Shown piece after piece: positions 1 to 10,817 of a DNA stretch of 64,000 bases. Made by a program: the position numbers and the translations under genes. Each line of letters opens with the position of its first letter. Positions within the stretch are counted from its first letter, which is position 1. The notes under the pieces were generated by a model, which was given only the letters and a program-made list of their open reading frames with translations, was not told the DNA's origin and ran no database searches. The stretch spans positions 1-64,000 of the forward strand of contig NZ_CP048268.1 in the NCBI RefSeq assembly GCF_019469265.1, written 5' to 3'. Source of the DNA: Lactobacillus panisapium (GTDB lineage: Bacteria; Bacillota; Bacilli; Lactobacillales; Lactobacillaceae).

Positions 1-353
1 CTAAAATGTAAGCAAGTTATGAAAACAGCCACTAACTAATTCAATGAAGTTGAATTCTTCACGCGTTTACCTTGCAGTTAAGCTAAAAGCAGTTAAGCTA
101 AAAAGCACTGGTATAAGTTTTATTTTATGCATGCTAATCGCTATCATCTTTTTTTAATAAAAAGTGTTTTGCCCATGAACAACCGCTAGCATGAATTAGT
201 TAATTTTGAGCTTTAATTTGTAAAACAAGCAGCCCCTTTTTACCGACAATAGCATTTTTATTATTCAATGTATTTAGGAGCAAATTGGTACCAAGTTTTA
301 ACATTTTTTCAGATAATTACTTATGTATCTTGTTTACAAAAGACCGGCATTTT

Positions 354-610
354 TTATCCACAATTTATGACACACAGCAGTTTGCACAAGTTTATCCACA
401 AGACACAACCTGTTAAAAAAGATATTCACAGCATGTGGATATCTCGCTGCCTTATTCATCTCTTTTACTGGTAAATTAATAAAAATAATCCACAGGATTG
501 CCTGCAAATTTCTCATTTCAAGATTTATTTCTCGCAAAATTTGTGTATCTTTCTAAAATATCTATCCACAACTTGTTGATTTTGGATTAATGTTATTCAC
601 TTGTGGAAAA
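354..610. other. oriC: oriC, upstream DnaA-box cluster
   Basis: The 665 bases before dnaA are AT-rich and hold no credible gene. Perfect TTATCCACA boxes lie at 354-362 and 392-400. Near-matches lie at 434-442 (minus strand, ATATCCACA), 486-494 (TAATCCACA), 562-570 (CTATCCACA) and 602-610 (minus strand, TTTTCCACA). A cluster of R-type boxes directly upstream of dnaA is the usual Firmicutes origin layout. The unwinding element is probably the AT-rich tract on the other side of dnaA. Confidence 0.88.
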
Positions 611-665
611 CATTTTATTTAGATGGTACAATAAGTTTTGCTTAACGTTATCGGAGGGACTTATT

Positions 666-2033
666 TTGTTTGACATCAATAAATTTTGGCAGCATTTTAA
701 CGATGAAATGCGTGAACGTTTTAATGAAGTTGCCTACAATGCTTGGTTTAAAAATACTAAACCCGTTTCCTATAATAAGGAAACTCATGAACTAAAAATT
801 GCCGTCCAAAATCCGGTTACTAAAGGATATTGGGAAAAGAATTTGTCTACGCAGCTCATTCAGTCAGCATACGGATATGCCAATATTGAAGTGATTCCTG
901 TTTTTCAGATCGAAGGCGATAGCAGTACTGAACGGCTCGTAACCCCAAAGCCGCAGACACAGCCATTACGTGAAAAGACGCAAAGACAAGAAACCAATGC
1001 ATTTGTCCGCAATCTTAAGCTGAATGATAAATATACTTTCGATAACTTTGTTCAAGGTGAAGGAAATAAACTTGCAGCAGGTGCTGCTTTAGCTGTTGCC
1101 GATAGTCCTGGTAGTTTTTATAATCCGCTTTTTATCTTTGGTGGCGTGGGGCTAGGTAAGACACACTTGATGCAAGCGATTGGTCACCAAATGCTGGCAG
1201 AACGACCAAATGCGAAAGTCGTTTATATCCAAAGTGAAACCTTCGTTAACGACTTCATCAATTCCATTAAAAATAAAACGCAGGATCAATTCCGGGAAAA
1301 ATATCGTACCTGCGACTTATTGTTAGTCGACGATATCCAATTTTTTGCCAAAAAAGAGGGTATTCAAGAAGAATTCTTCCATACTTTTGAAACACTCTAT
1401 AACGATCAAAAACAGATTGTTATGACGAGTGACCGGCTGCCAACCGAAATTCCTGACTTGTCCGAAAGACTGGTATCTCGGTTTACCTGGGGGCTGCAAG
1501 TTGAGATTACGCCACCCGATCTGGAAACGCGAATTGCAATCTTGCGGAAAAAAGCCGAAGCTGAAAATCTCATTATTGATGACAGCACACTCGATTACAT
1601 TGCTTCACAAGTTGATACCAATATTCGTGAGCTTGAGGGTGCCTTGGTTAAAGTCCAGGCGCATGCAACAATTGAGCATGAAGACATTAATGTCAATTTA
1701 GCTCGCGAAGCCCTAGCAGATCTAAAACTGGTGCAAAAAAATCAAGGCTTACAAATTTCTAAAATCCAAGAAGTCGTTGCTAATTATTTCCAAACTTCAA
1801 CTTATGAATTGAAAGGAAAAAAGCGGGTAAGGCAGATTGTCGTACCGCGCCAAATTGCAATGTACCTGTCTCGTGAATTAACTGATTCCAGCTTACCTAA
1901 AATCGGCCAAGAATTTGGCGGCAAGGACCACACAACGGTGATGCATGCTTGCGATAAAATTAGTCGCGAAATAAAAACGGACTCAGATATCAAAACAGCA
2001 GTTTTTGATTTGAAACAGATGCTTGATCGCTAA
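666..2033 (+). CDS. dnaA: Chromosomal replication initiator DnaA
   Basis: 455-residue AAA+ ATPase that binds DnaA boxes and melts oriC. A TTG start at 666 is chosen because GGAGG (653-657) sits 8 bases upstream and the product then begins MFDINKFW, typical of lactobacilli. The frame is open back to a GTG at 603, but those residues are not family-like. Visible features are an N-terminal DnaB-interaction domain, a variable linker, Walker A (GGVGLGKTH), Walker B (LLLVDDIQ), and the C-terminal DnaA signature helix-turn-helix (GKDHTTVMHACDKI). It is followed at 172 bases by dnaN, as in most Firmicutes. Autoregulation through the upstream boxes is likely from the family but is inferred here. Confidence 0.98.
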   Translation: MFDINKFWQHFNDEMRERFNEVAYNAWFKNTKPVSYNKETHELKIAVQNPVTKGYWEKNLSTQLIQSAYGYANIEVIPVFQIEGDSSTERLVTPKPQTQPLREKTQRQETNAFVRNLKLNDKYTFDNFVQGEGNKLAAGAALAVADSPGSFYNPLFIFGGVGLGKTHLMQAIGHQMLAERPNAKVVYIQSETFVNDFINSIKNKTQDQFREKYRTCDLLLVDDIQFFAKKEGIQEEFFHTFETLYNDQKQIVMTSDRLPTEIPDLSERLVSRFTWGLQVEITPPDLETRIAILRKKAEAENLIIDDSTLDYIASQVDTNIRELEGALVKVQAHATIEHEDINVNLAREALADLKLVQKNQGLQISKIQEVVANYFQTSTYELKGKKRVRQIVVPRQIAMYLSRELTDSSLPKIGQEFGGKDHTTVMHACDKISREIKTDSDIKTAVFDLKQMLDR

Positions 2034-2045
2034 AAAGTGCTTAAG

Positions 2046-2185
2046 TGTGGAAAACTTTCAGTCTTGTACACATTTTCTTAACCGTCATAATTACGTTATT
2101 TTAGGGCAAATTAAGTTTTTCAACAGAAATCACAGGACCTACTAATACTACTTAATTAAATATATAATTAATAAATAAAACAAAT
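2046..2185. other. oriC unwinding region with DnaA-trios
   Basis: In the dnaA-dnaN gap, a minus-strand TTTTCCACA-like box (2046-2054) is followed by GGACC and then CTA-CTA-ATA-CTA-CTT triplets (2139-2153). A pure A/T tract runs on to about 2185. This matches the Bacillus subtilis layout, where a DnaA-trio directs DnaA onto one strand beside the duplex unwinding element. The trios are seen directly; the melting role is inferred from that precedent. Confidence 0.72.
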
Positions 2186-2205
2186 GCCAATCTAGGAGGT
2201 AACAA

Positions 2206-3336
2206 ATGAAATTTACCGTAAACAGAAATCTGTTCGTTGATAATCTAAACAATGTAATGCATGCTATTTCTTCTCGCGCTACGATACCGATATTAAGCGG
2301 AATCAAACTCAACTTAACTGAAGATGAACTTCTTTTAACTGGTAGTGATTCTGACATTTCAATCGAAATTAGAATTCCGGTAAGTGAAGATTTAACTGTT
2401 GAATCAACTGGTGCAATTGTGTTACCAGCCCGGTTTTTCAGTGAAATTATTAGACGTTTGCCAGGTAAGGAATTTTCACTTGAAGTAAAAGAAAGTTTCC
2501 AAACACAAATCATCTCTGAAAATAGTGAATTCACGATTAATGGTCTTGATGCCAATAACTATCCAAGATTACCGGAAATTCCTGACGAGTCCTCTTTTAT
2601 CATCTCAGGAAAAACTTTCCGTGAAATCATTAATGAAACCCAATTTGCAGTTGCAACCCAGGAAAGCCGTCTGGTTTTAACAGGTGTTCACTTTGACTTT
2701 GGCCCTGAGCGGATTCACGCTGTAGCGACTGACTCACATCGTCTTTCGAGTCGCGCATTGACGTTAGAAAATGGACCACAAGCTAAAACTGACTTAATTA
2801 TTCCTGGTAAAAGCCTGCTTGAATTAGCACGTATTATCGGGGAAACTGATCCAGAAATTAAAGTTTGTCCGGGTGAAAATCAAGTACTCTTTGAAATTGG
2901 TAATATTCTGTTCTATTCACGTTTGCTTGAGGGCAGCTACCCTGATACTGAACGCTTGATTCCAAGCGAAAGCACGACAAGTGTTGAATTTGATTTAGCT
3001 GAGCTTTCTAGCGCACTTGACCGTGCAAGTCTGTTAACTCACGCTGGCCGCAACAATGTTGTTGATTTAACCCTAGATACTGAAAATCAAACAGCTAAAT
3101 TATCGGGTGAATCGGCAGAAATTGGTAACGTAGAAGAAGATGTTGCCTTTAAGAAATTGGAAGGCAAGAACTTGAAGATTTCCTTCAACCCTGATTATTT
3201 GCGTGATGCTCTGCGAGCTTCGGTAACTGATTCGGTTGTAATGGAATTTACCCAGCCGCTGCGGCCTTTCACTGTAAATCCAGATAAAGATGATATCGAC
3301 TTTGTGCAATTAATCACACCAGTTAGAACTTTTTAA
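2206..3336 (+). CDS. dnaN: DNA polymerase III beta subunit (sliding clamp)
   Basis: 376 residues, the normal length for the ring-shaped clamp that tethers DNA polymerase III to its template. The start at ATG 2206 follows a strong AGGAGG. The three-domain clamp fold is suggested by length and by family segments: SSRATIPILSGIKL near residue 25, VATDSHRLSSR near 175, and the C-terminal FVQLITPVRTF, which closes typical DnaN proteins. A hairpin terminator follows directly. DnaA regulates clamp supply in related genera; no specific operator is visible here beyond the oriC elements upstream. Confidence 0.98.
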   Translation: MKFTVNRNLFVDNLNNVMHAISSRATIPILSGIKLNLTEDELLLTGSDSDISIEIRIPVSEDLTVESTGAIVLPARFFSEIIRRLPGKEFSLEVKESFQTQIISENSEFTINGLDANNYPRLPEIPDESSFIISGKTFREIINETQFAVATQESRLVLTGVHFDFGPERIHAVATDSHRLSSRALTLENGPQAKTDLIIPGKSLLELARIIGETDPEIKVCPGENQVLFEIGNILFYSRLLEGSYPDTERLIPSESTTSVEFDLAELSSALDRASLLTHAGRNNVVDLTLDTENQTAKLSGESAEIGNVEEDVAFKKLEGKNLKISFNPDYLRDALRASVTDSVVMEFTQPLRPFTVNPDKDDIDFVQLITPVRTF

Positions 3337-3360
3337 ACAAACTTTTAGTTAATAATGAAA

Positions 3361-3390
3361 AAGGCCATCGAAATGATGGTCTTTTCTTTG
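3361..3390 (+). terminator. Intrinsic terminator after dnaN
   Basis: GGCCATC (3363-3369) pairs with GATGGTC (3375-3381) across a 5-base loop, and a T-rich tail follows. It separates dnaA-dnaN from the yaaA-recF-gyrB-gyrA unit. Confidence 0.8.
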
Positions 3391-3550
3391 GCAATTTTCT
3401 CAAAATAGACAAAAAAGGCGTCTTATTCTATTTTTACTGTCATTCACTGTGATATGTTTATTTATAAAAAAATCGTTTATAGGGCTTTATATTGCGCTTA
3501 AAGTTGTATTTTACCTGTGAAACGCATATACTTAACTATAGGTAATTAAA

Positions 3551-3775
3551 GTGATGAAGGTGGATATTATCAAAGAGTTTAAGGTAAAGGGTGAGTATGT
3601 CACTCTCAGTCAATTTTTAAAAGAAGAAAGTATCATTTCTTCCGGTGGTCAAGCTAAGTGGTATCTGCAAGAAAATCCCGTTATCTTGAATGGGATTAAG
3701 GAAAATCGCCGTGGAAAAAAGATTAGACCTGGCGATCAGATTGAAGTTGCCCAAGAAAGATATGAATTTCGGTAA
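3551..3775 (+). CDS. yaaA: S4-domain RNA-binding protein YaaA
   Basis: 74-residue S4-like protein found between dnaN and recF in most Firmicutes. The motif SGGQAKWYLQENPVILNG, then NRRGKKIRPGDQIEV, is the S4 RNA-binding fold. Its cellular role is not settled; ribosome-associated RNA binding is expected from the fold. The start is uncertain between GTG 3551 and ATG 3554, since neither has a strong ribosome-binding site. The stop is 5 bases before recF, so the two genes are surely co-transcribed. Confidence 0.9.
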   Translation: MMKVDIIKEFKVKGEYVTLSQFLKEESIISSGGQAKWYLQENPVILNGIKENRRGKKIRPGDQIEVAQERYEFR

Positions 3776-3780
3776 CCTGA

Positions 3781-4917
3781 ATGTATCTCAAGCACTTTAT
3801 TGCACAAAATTATCGTAATTTACAGCAATTAGACGTAGTTTTTGATCCCAATGTCAATATTTTTATCGGGCAAAATGCGCAGGGCAAGACTAATCTGCTT
3901 GAGGCGATTTACTTTTTGGCATTAACGAGATCACATCGGACAAGTAGTGATAAAGAATTAATTGCTTTTGACCAGGATTATGCAAATATTTCTGGTCATG
4001 TATATAAAAGCCAAATTGATTTATCCTTAAGGGTATTAATTACCAAAAAGGGTAAAAAAGTCTGGGTTAATCGGATCGAACAAGCCAAACTGTCAAAGTA
4101 TGTTGGACAGTTAAATGCAATTTTGTTTTCTCCAGAAGATTTAGATTTAATTAAAGGAGCACCGACACAAAGGCGGCGCTTTATGGATCAAGAATTTGGC
4201 CAGATTAATTCGGAATATCTTTATTTTGCCGGTAAATACAGACAGGTATTGCAACAAAAAAATAACTATCTGAAATTACTGGCAAAAGGACAAGCACGGG
4301 ACATGATGTTTCTAGATGTTTTGTCCGATCAATTGGCTGGGGTTGCGGCTGAAGTGATTGTTCGGCGATTTAAATTCTTAAAGTACTTAGATCGTTATGC
4401 TCAAAACGCATATGAACACATAAGTTCCAGCAATGAAAAATTGACACTTCATTATCGACCATCAGTCAAGGAAGTAACTGAATCTGATAGTGTCGAAGAG
4501 GTATATCGCAAACTACTTGCTAATTACCAAAAAAATCAAAAGGTCGAATTACTGAAAAAAACAACTCTTAGTGGACCTCATCGTGATGATATTGAATTTG
4601 AATTAGATGGCAAGGATGCACATTTATATGGCTCGCAAGGCCAACAGCGAACAATTGCGCTTAGTGTTAAACTTGCGGAAATCCAATTAGTACATCATTT
4701 AACTGCCGAATATCCATTACTTTTACTCGATGATGTAATGAGTGAGCTTGATCATGACCGTCAAAGTGCTCTGCTCAACTACATTCATGGTAAGACACAA
4801 ACTTTTATTACAACAACAGATCTCGAAGGTATTTCCTGGGAAATAATTAAAAAGCCTAAGGTATACCGGATTAAATCAGGGAAGATTTATTTAGAAGAGG
4901 GGAAATTGAATGGCTGA
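3781..4917 (+). CDS. recF: DNA replication and repair protein RecF
   Basis: 378-residue SMC-like ATPase that loads RecA at single-stranded gaps with RecO and RecR. Walker A is [12 protein letters not shown] near residue 32. The ABC-type signature SGPHRDD appears near 270, and Walker [13 protein letters not shown] near 320, ending the ATPase cassette. The length is typical. It starts 5 bases after yaaA and overlaps the start of gyrB by 8 bases, consistent with translational coupling in the recF-gyrB-gyrA operon. Confidence 0.98.
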   Translation: MYLKHFIAQNYRNLQQLDVVFDPNVNIFIGQNAQGKTNLLEAIYFLALTRSHRTSSDKELIAFDQDYANISGHVYKSQIDLSLRVLITKKGKKVWVNRIEQAKLSKYVGQLNAILFSPEDLDLIKGAPTQRRRFMDQEFGQINSEYLYFAGKYRQVLQQKNNYLKLLAKGQARDMMFLDVLSDQLAGVAAEVIVRRFKFLKYLDRYAQNAYEHISSSNEKLTLHYRPSVKEVTESDSVEEVYRKLLANYQKNQKVELLKKTTLSGPHRDDIEFELDGKDAHLYGSQGQQRTIALSVKLAEIQLVHHLTAEYPLLLLDDVMSELDHDRQSALLNYIHGKTQTFITTTDLEGISWEIIKKPKVYRIKSGKIYLEEGKLNG

Positions 4918-6874
4918 TCAGAAGAAAGACAACCTCGACCAAATCAAGCAATATGAAAAAGAAGCTGATAAATATAATGCCAGCCAAATTCAAGTTTTAG
5001 GCGGGCTTGAAGCTGTTCGTAAACGGCCGGGTATGTATATTGGCTCCACAAGTTCTCAAGGCTTGCACCACCTAGTTTGGGAAATAATTGATAATGGTAT
5101 TGATGAGAGCTTGGCAGGCTTTGCAACTAAGATCGAAGTTACCATCAATGAAGATGGTAGCGTAACTGTTCAAGATGATGGACGGGGAATTCCAGTTGAC
5201 ATTGAGAAAAAGACCGGTCGTCCAGCGCTTGAAACTGTCTTTACTGTTCTTCACGCCGGTGGTAAATTTGGCGGTGGCGGCTATAAAGTATCTGGTGGAT
5301 TGCACGGTGTTGGTGCTTCAGTAGTTAATGCATTATCAACCAAGCTAGATGTTACAACAATGCGTGATGGCAAAAAGTACTTTATTGACTTTGATCACGG
5401 TCGTGTTGATCATGAAATGAAAATGACTGGTACTGTGCCGTTGACTGATCATGGTACAATTGTTCACTTCTTCCCAGATCCTGATATCTTCACTGAAACT
5501 ACTTCATTTGATGATAAAATCTTAAAAAATAGAATACGTGAATTAGCCTTTTTGAATAAAGGCTTAAAACTGACGTTTACGGATAAGCGAAAAGATAGCG
5601 CCGAAACGGATGTTTATCATTACGAGGGTGGTATTCAAGAATACGTTTCGTTCCTAAATCGTGATAATGAAGTTTTATTTGATAAACCAATTTATGTAGA
5701 GGGGACTTTCAGCGACATTAATGTCGAAGTTTCTTTGCAATATACTAAGGGTTATAAAACAACTTTGATGACTTTTGCTAATAACATTCATACCTACGAA
5801 GGCGGAATGCATGAAGCAGGGTTCAAGACAGCCTTAACGCGTGTAGTTAACGATTATGCTCATAAGACTAAATTACTGAAAGATAATGATGATAATTTGT
5901 CTGGTGAAGATATTCGTGAGGGTATGACAGCAATCGTTTCTGTTAAGCACCCAAACCCACAATTCGAAGGTCAGACTAAGACCAAATTAGGTAATTCCGA
6001 TGCTAGAACGGCAGTTGACCGGGCATTTTCTGAAACTTTCAATGCTTTCTTAATGGAAAATCCGCAAGTTGGCCGAAAGATTGTTGAAAAAGCACAGTTA
6101 GCTGAACGTGCTAGAACTGCTGCTAAGCGTGCTCGTGAAGTTACCCGAAAGAAATCAGGCTTAGAAATTGCTAATTTGCCAGGGAAATTGGCAGATAATA
6201 CAAGTAATGATCCAAGTATTTCAGAATTATTCATTGTCGAGGGTAATTCAGCTGGCGGTTCTGCTAAGCAAGGCCGTTCAAGATTAACACAAGCAATTTT
6301 ACCGATTCGTGGTAAAATTCTGAATGTTGAAAAAGCTTCGATGGATCGTATTTTGGCCAATGAAGAAATTCGGTCATTATTTACAGCATTAGGAACTGGT
6401 TTTGGAGCTGATTTCGATGTTTCCAAGGCCCGTTACCATAAGCTGATTATTATGACTGATGCCGATGTCGACGGGGCCCATATTAGAACGCTGCTGTTAA
6501 CACTCTTTTACAACTATATGCGTCCAATGATCGACAAAGGATATGTCTATATCGCTCGTCCGCCTCTATACCAAGTTCGTCAAGGCAAGGTAATCAGATA
6601 TTTAGATACTGATGAGGAATTGCATGACTACCTAGGCAGCTTGCAGCCAAGTCCAAAGCCAACGGTTCAGCGGTATAAGGGATTGGGTGAAATGGACCCA
6701 GAACAATTATGGGAAACGACCATGAATCCTGAAAATAGGCGGCTAGATCGGGTTAGTCCGGAATATGCTAAAAATGTCGATGAGGTGTTTGAATTACTTA
6801 TGGGTAACGAAGTCGCACCGAGACGTAGTTTCATTGAAAGCAACGCTAAGTACGTTGAAAACTTGGATGCTTAG
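4910..6874 (+). CDS. gyrB: DNA gyrase subunit B
   Basis: 654-residue ATPase subunit of gyrase. It has the GHKL ATP-binding site ([12 protein letters not shown] near 65, GRGIPV near 98, [14 protein letters not shown] near 130), the transducer domain, and the TOPRIM domain ([16 protein letters not shown] near 442, [11 protein letters not shown] near 520). The C-terminal TOPRIM-associated helix region is complete. An AGGGG ribosome-binding site lies inside the recF end. gyrA begins 9 bases after the stop. Confidence 0.98.
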   Translation: MADQKKDNLDQIKQYEKEADKYNASQIQVLGGLEAVRKRPGMYIGSTSSQGLHHLVWEIIDNGIDESLAGFATKIEVTINEDGSVTVQDDGRGIPVDIEKKTGRPALETVFTVLHAGGKFGGGGYKVSGGLHGVGASVVNALSTKLDVTTMRDGKKYFIDFDHGRVDHEMKMTGTVPLTDHGTIVHFFPDPDIFTETTSFDDKILKNRIRELAFLNKGLKLTFTDKRKDSAETDVYHYEGGIQEYVSFLNRDNEVLFDKPIYVEGTFSDINVEVSLQYTKGYKTTLMTFANNIHTYEGGMHEAGFKTALTRVVNDYAHKTKLLKDNDDNLSGEDIREGMTAIVSVKHPNPQFEGQTKTKLGNSDARTAVDRAFSETFNAFLMENPQVGRKIVEKAQLAERARTAAKRAREVTRKKSGLEIANLPGKLADNTSNDPSISELFIVEGNSAGGSAKQGRSRLTQAILPIRGKILNVEKASMDRILANEEIRSLFTALGTGFGADFDVSKARYHKLIIMTDADVDGAHIRTLLLTLFYNYMRPMIDKGYVYIARPPLYQVRQGKVIRYLDTDEELHDYLGSLQPSPKPTVQRYKGLGEMDPEQLWETTMNPENRRLDRVSPEYAKNVDEVFELLMGNEVAPRRSFIESNAKYVENLDA

Positions 6875-6883
6875 GAGGTTTAA

Positions 6884-9373
6884 ATGGATAACGACAACCA
6901 AAGTCAAGATCACAGAATAAGAAACGTTGACTTGACCAACGTGATGAACAGTTCATTTTTGGATTATGCGATGTCAGTTATCGTAGCACGGGCTTTGCCT
7001 GATGTTCGCGATGGTTTGAAACCAGTCCAGCGTCGTATTCTTTACGGAATGAGCGAATTAGGCGTTACACCTGATAAACCATATAAGAAATCGGCCAGAA
7101 TAGTTGGGGAAGTTATGGGTAAGTTTCACCCCCACGGAGATTCCTCAATTTATTTGGCGATGGCGCACATGGCACAAGATTTTAGCTACCGGTATATGCT
7201 GGTGGACGGTCACGGTAACTTTGGTTCGGTCGACGGTGATGAACCAGCCGCAATGCGTTATACCGAGGCACGAATGAGTAAAATCGCGGTTGAAATGCTG
7301 CGTGATATCAATAAAAATACTATTGATTGGCAACGTAACTACGATGACTCTGAAAATGAACCAGTTGTTTTACCAGCTAGGATTCCTAACCTGCTTGTCA
7401 ACGGGACAAGTGGAATTGCCGTTGGTATGACCACGAATATTCCACCACATAACCTTTCTGAAGTTATTCAAGGATTGCATATGTTGATGGACAATCCAGA
7501 AATAACTACTAAAGAGTTGATGAAGGCAATTCCGGGACCAGATTTTCCAACTGGCGGAACGATTATGGGTCGAGGCGGTATTTACCGCGCTTATGAAACT
7601 GGTCGGGGCAACATTGTTGTTCGGGCTAACACTAATATCGAAACCGAAAAAAGTGGTCGTGAGCGAATTGTAGTTACTGAGATTCCGTACTTGGTCAATA
7701 AGGCTGAATTAGTAAAGAAGATTGCTGATTTAGCTCGTTCTAAGACAATTGACGGAATCACTGGCGTTCGTGATGAATCCGACCAATCTGGGATGCGAAT
7801 TACCATTGATGTTCGGCGTGATGCCAGCGCAAGTGTTATTTTGAATAATTTATTCAAGCAGACACAGATGCAGGCCAACTTCGGCATGAATATGGTGGCA
7901 ATTGTTGATGGCGCCCCACATTTCCTAAGCTTAAAGGAAATGCTGCAATACTACTTGCAACACCAAGAAGATGTTGTTACTAGAAGAACCAAGTTCGATC
8001 TTGCTAAAGCTGAAGCTAGAGCTCATATTCTTGAAGGTTTGAAGATTGCACTAGATCACATTGATGAAATTGTTCATATTATTCGTCAAAGTGAATCAAG
8101 TGATATTGCTAAAGCTGCTTTAATTAGTCGGTTTGGATTAGATGACAAGCAGTCGCAAGCGATCCTGGATATGCGGTTAGTTCGCCTGACCGGATTGGAA
8201 CGCGATAAAGTTGAAGCTGAATATAAAGAATTAAAAGCCAAAATTGCGGACTACCAAGATATTCTTGCACGACCAGAAAGAATTAACGAGATTATTTATG
8301 ACGAACTGCTTGATATTCAAAAGCGCTTTGGTGATGATCGCCGAACCAAGATTGGCGAAGGAGAAGTTGTTTCGATTGAAGATGAAGATTTGATCGAAAA
8401 ACAAGATGTCTTGTTAACCTTGACTCACAGTGGCTACATTAAGCGGATGCTGATTAATGAATTTAAGACCCAAAACCGTGGTGGTAAAGGGATTAAAGGC
8501 ATGGGCATTAAAGATGGTGACTTCATCGAAAACTTAATGTATTCAAGCACGCATGATTTATTGTTATTCTTTACTAATAAGGGAAAAGTCTACTCTAAGA
8601 AAGCTTACGAAATTCCTGAATTTGGTCGGACAGCTAAGGGTTTGCCGATTGTCAATCTCCTTCAGTTTGAGAAGGGCGAAAAAATCCAGACAATCATTAA
8701 TATTCCTGAAGATGCAGATGATAAGTACCTCTTCTTCATTACCAAGATGGGAACTGTCAAACGGACCCACGTTAGTGAATTTGCCAATATCAGAAATAGT
8801 GGTTTAATTGCTCTAACGCTGCGCGATGGTGATGAATTGAGTAATGTCTTACCAACCGATGGTAAGCAAGATATCTTGATTGGTACTCATTTGGGCTATG
8901 CTGTTCGCTTTAACGAAACAACTGTCCGCTCTATGGGACGAACTGCTGCTGGTGTCCGGGGAATTAATCTTCGTGACCATGACTATGTAGTCGGTTCCGG
9001 TGTCGTTAAAGATAGCGATGAAGTTTTAGTCATTTCTGAAAAAGGCTACGGCAAACGGACCAGCGCTAGTGAGTATCCGGTTAAAGGCCGTGGCGGTAAG
9101 GGAATTAAGACTGCCAATGTCACGGAAAAGAATGGACCATTGTCTGGCGTTACTGTAGTAGATGGTTCACAGGATATTATGGTCATTACGGATGACGGAA
9201 TTATGATCCGCTTTAAGATTACGGATGTTTCTCAAACTGGTCGAAGCACAATTGGTGTTCGCTTGATTAAAGTTGGTGATGGTAGTAAGGTTGCAAGTCT
9301 TGCTGTTGTGCCTGCTGAAGAAGACCAAGAAGTTGCAAATGACGAAGAAACAACTGCTGAATCAGAAGAATAA
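6884..9373 (+). CDS. gyrA: DNA gyrase subunit A
   Basis: 829-residue breakage-reunion subunit. The winged-helix region reads [23 protein letters not shown]. The catalytic tyrosine lies in [10 protein letters not shown] near residue 123. C-terminal beta-pinwheel blades follow, with a GyrA box-like [10 protein letters not shown] and an acidic tail. AGGAGG precedes the ATG. The quinolone-resistance region reads [10 protein letters not shown]: the serine at the E. coli 83 position is present, but the E. coli Asp87 position is Leu. An acidic tail ([18 protein letters not shown]) ends the protein. Confidence 0.98.
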   Translation: MDNDNQSQDHRIRNVDLTNVMNSSFLDYAMSVIVARALPDVRDGLKPVQRRILYGMSELGVTPDKPYKKSARIVGEVMGKFHPHGDSSIYLAMAHMAQDFSYRYMLVDGHGNFGSVDGDEPAAMRYTEARMSKIAVEMLRDINKNTIDWQRNYDDSENEPVVLPARIPNLLVNGTSGIAVGMTTNIPPHNLSEVIQGLHMLMDNPEITTKELMKAIPGPDFPTGGTIMGRGGIYRAYETGRGNIVVRANTNIETEKSGRERIVVTEIPYLVNKAELVKKIADLARSKTIDGITGVRDESDQSGMRITIDVRRDASASVILNNLFKQTQMQANFGMNMVAIVDGAPHFLSLKEMLQYYLQHQEDVVTRRTKFDLAKAEARAHILEGLKIALDHIDEIVHIIRQSESSDIAKAALISRFGLDDKQSQAILDMRLVRLTGLERDKVEAEYKELKAKIADYQDILARPERINEIIYDELLDIQKRFGDDRRTKIGEGEVVSIEDEDLIEKQDVLLTLTHSGYIKRMLINEFKTQNRGGKGIKGMGIKDGDFIENLMYSSTHDLLLFFTNKGKVYSKKAYEIPEFGRTAKGLPIVNLLQFEKGEKIQTIINIPEDADDKYLFFITKMGTVKRTHVSEFANIRNSGLIALTLRDGDELSNVLPTDGKQDILIGTHLGYAVRFNETTVRSMGRTAAGVRGINLRDHDYVVGSGVVKDSDEVLVISEKGYGKRTSASEYPVKGRGGKGIKTANVTEKNGPLSGVTVVDGSQDIMVITDDGIMIRFKITDVSQTGRSTIGVRLIKVGDGSKVASLAVVPAEEDQEVANDEETTAESEE

Positions 9374-9519
9374 TTAAGAAAAAAATTATCAGACTTTTTT
9401 GCGTATTTAATTGTGAGGGATGAAAAAATTCCTTGTAGGATCACGTGAAGATAGTTTGGTAATTTTTTGTTTCTGTGCTAAAATTAGTGCTTGCGAGTAA
9501 TAAAACTAAATTACTCCTT

Positions 9520-9542
9520 GTTCTTGAATTTTTAGCAAGAAC
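9520..9542 (+). promoter_or_regulatory. Hairpin in the rpsF leader
   Basis: GTTCTTG (9520-9526) pairs with CAAGAAC (9536-9542) shortly before the rpsF ribosome-binding site. Ribosomal S6:S18 leaders are known in bacteria, but the conserved CCG bulge of that motif is not evident here. This is therefore only a candidate autoregulatory leader. The gyrA-rpsF gap (9374-9571) holds nothing else recognisable. Confidence 0.35.
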
Positions 9543-9571
9543 CATTTAGTCCAAAAGGAGGTGCACTAGTA

Positions 9572-9868
9572 ATGACAACTACTAAGTATGAAATAACTTA
9601 TATTATTAAGCCTGATATTGATGAAGAATCAAAAAAGGCGCTAGTTGAAAACTATGATAAGGTTATTGCCGATAATGGTGGTACGATGGTTGAGTCAAAA
9701 GACTGGGAAAAGCGTCATTTCGCATATGAAATTAACAAATACCGTGAGGGAACTTATCACGTTATGACTTTCACTGCAGACAACGCTGACGCAGTTAACG
9801 AATTTGACCGTTTATCTAAGATTGACACTGCTGTTTTGCGTTCAATGACTGTCAAAGTTGGCGAATAA
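9572..9868 (+). CDS. rpsF: 30S ribosomal protein S6
   Basis: 98-residue S6, a small-subunit platform protein that binds 16S rRNA as a heterodimer with S18. AAAGGAGGTG precedes the ATG. Family segments [14 protein letters not shown] and [14 protein letters not shown] (here [20 protein letters not shown]) are intact. It heads the classic rpsF-ssb-rpsR operon, with both partners directly downstream. Confidence 0.98.
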   Translation: MTTTKYEITYIIKPDIDEESKKALVENYDKVIADNGGTMVESKDWEKRHFAYEINKYREGTYHVMTFTADNADAVNEFDRLSKIDTAVLRSMTVKVGE

Positions 9869-9918
9869 AAAATAGTAACTTATCGTTTTCGTGATTTAGG
9901 AAAGGAAGGACCTAAAGT

Positions 9919-10446
9919 ATGATTAATCGAGTTGTACTTGTTGGCCGTTTAACACGTGATCCTGAATTACGTACTACTGGGAGTGGAATCTCGGTTGCTA
10001 CGTTTACTCTTGCCGTTGATCGTCAGTATACTAACGCTCAAGGCGAGAGAGGTGCGGATTTTATTAGCTGTGTAATTTGGCGAAAAGCAGCAGAAAATTT
10101 CTGTAACTTTACGTCTAAAGGATCACTTGTTGGTATTGACGGCCGAATTCAAACCAGAAGTTACGATAATAAAGATGGGCAAAGAGTATATGTGACCGAA
10201 GTTGTCGTTGATAACTTTGCATTGCTTGAATCACGTAAAGATCGTGAAGCCCGTGGTCAAAATGGTGGCTTTACACCAACTGATAACGGCAATTTTGGTA
10301 ATCAAAATACCAATAATTCGCCAAACATGGGACCATCTAATCAGAATAATCCGCTAAATAGCAGTAATCAATCTGATAATACCCAAGATCCATTTGCTGG
10401 TTCGGGTGACACGATTGATATTTCTGATGATGATCTTCCATTCTAA
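9919..10446 (+). CDS. ssb: Single-stranded DNA-binding protein
   Basis: 175 residues. The OB-fold N-terminal domain ([40 protein letters not shown]) covers about the first 110 residues. A Gln/Asn/Gly-rich disordered linker follows. The acidic tip DISDDDLPF is the docking peptide for replication and repair partners. It lies between rpsF and rpsR with its own AGGAAGGA ribosome-binding site, as in other Firmicutes. A second plasmid- or phage-type ssb is not seen in the window. Confidence 0.98.
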   Translation: MINRVVLVGRLTRDPELRTTGSGISVATFTLAVDRQYTNAQGERGADFISCVIWRKAAENFCNFTSKGSLVGIDGRIQTRSYDNKDGQRVYVTEVVVDNFALLESRKDREARGQNGGFTPTDNGNFGNQNTNNSPNMGPSNQNNPLNSSNQSDNTQDPFAGSGDTIDISDDDLPF

Positions 10447-10468
10447 TTTTAAGGAAAGGACCTAGGAT

Positions 10469-10705
10469 ATGGCTCAACAAAGAAGAGGCGGCCATCGTCG
10501 TCGTAAGGTTGACTTTATCGCAGCCAACCACATTGATTACGTTGACTACAAGGACGTTGATCTGTTGAAACGTTTTATCTCCGAAAGAGGTAAAATCTTA
10601 CCACGTCGTGTCACTGGCACTAGCGCTAAGAATCAACGTAAAGTAGCTAAGGCAATCGAAAGAGCTCGCATTATGGGCTTGTTGCCATTCGTTACTGAAG
10701 ACTAA
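10469..10705 (+). CDS. rpsR: 30S ribosomal protein S18
   Basis: 78-residue S18, partner of S6 in the 30S platform. It carries the family segment [42 protein letters not shown], described here by its key parts KDVDLLK, GKILPRR and [18 protein letters not shown] lies upstream. It is the last gene of the operon and is followed by a strong terminator. Confidence 0.98.
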   Translation: MAQQRRGGHRRRKVDFIAANHIDYVDYKDVDLLKRFISERGKILPRRVTGTSAKNQRKVAKAIERARIMGLLPFVTED

Positions 10706-10724
10706 TTAAGTCAAATAAAATAAA

Positions 10725-10756
10725 AGGCGGAAAAGTTAATTTTCCGCCTTTTTTGT
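10725..10756 (+). terminator. Intrinsic terminator after rpsR
   Basis: AGGCGGAAAA (10725-10734) pairs perfectly with TTTTCCGCCT (10740-10749) over a 5-base loop, followed by a T run. It also faces the convergent minus-strand gene, so it may work in both directions. Confidence 0.92.
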
Positions 10757-10817
10757 GGTTTATTAAATATTTTTTTGTAAAGCGGCAGTTAATTCCGCCC
10801 AAAACTAAAATTATTCT

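Noticed and set aside
268..537. Short open frames on both strands in the origin region
   Set aside because: They overlap the DnaA boxes, lack ribosome-binding sites and have no family-like sequence.
5971..6426. 151-codon minus-strand frame inside gyrB
   Set aside because: It is the antisense of a strongly conserved coding region and lacks a start signal.
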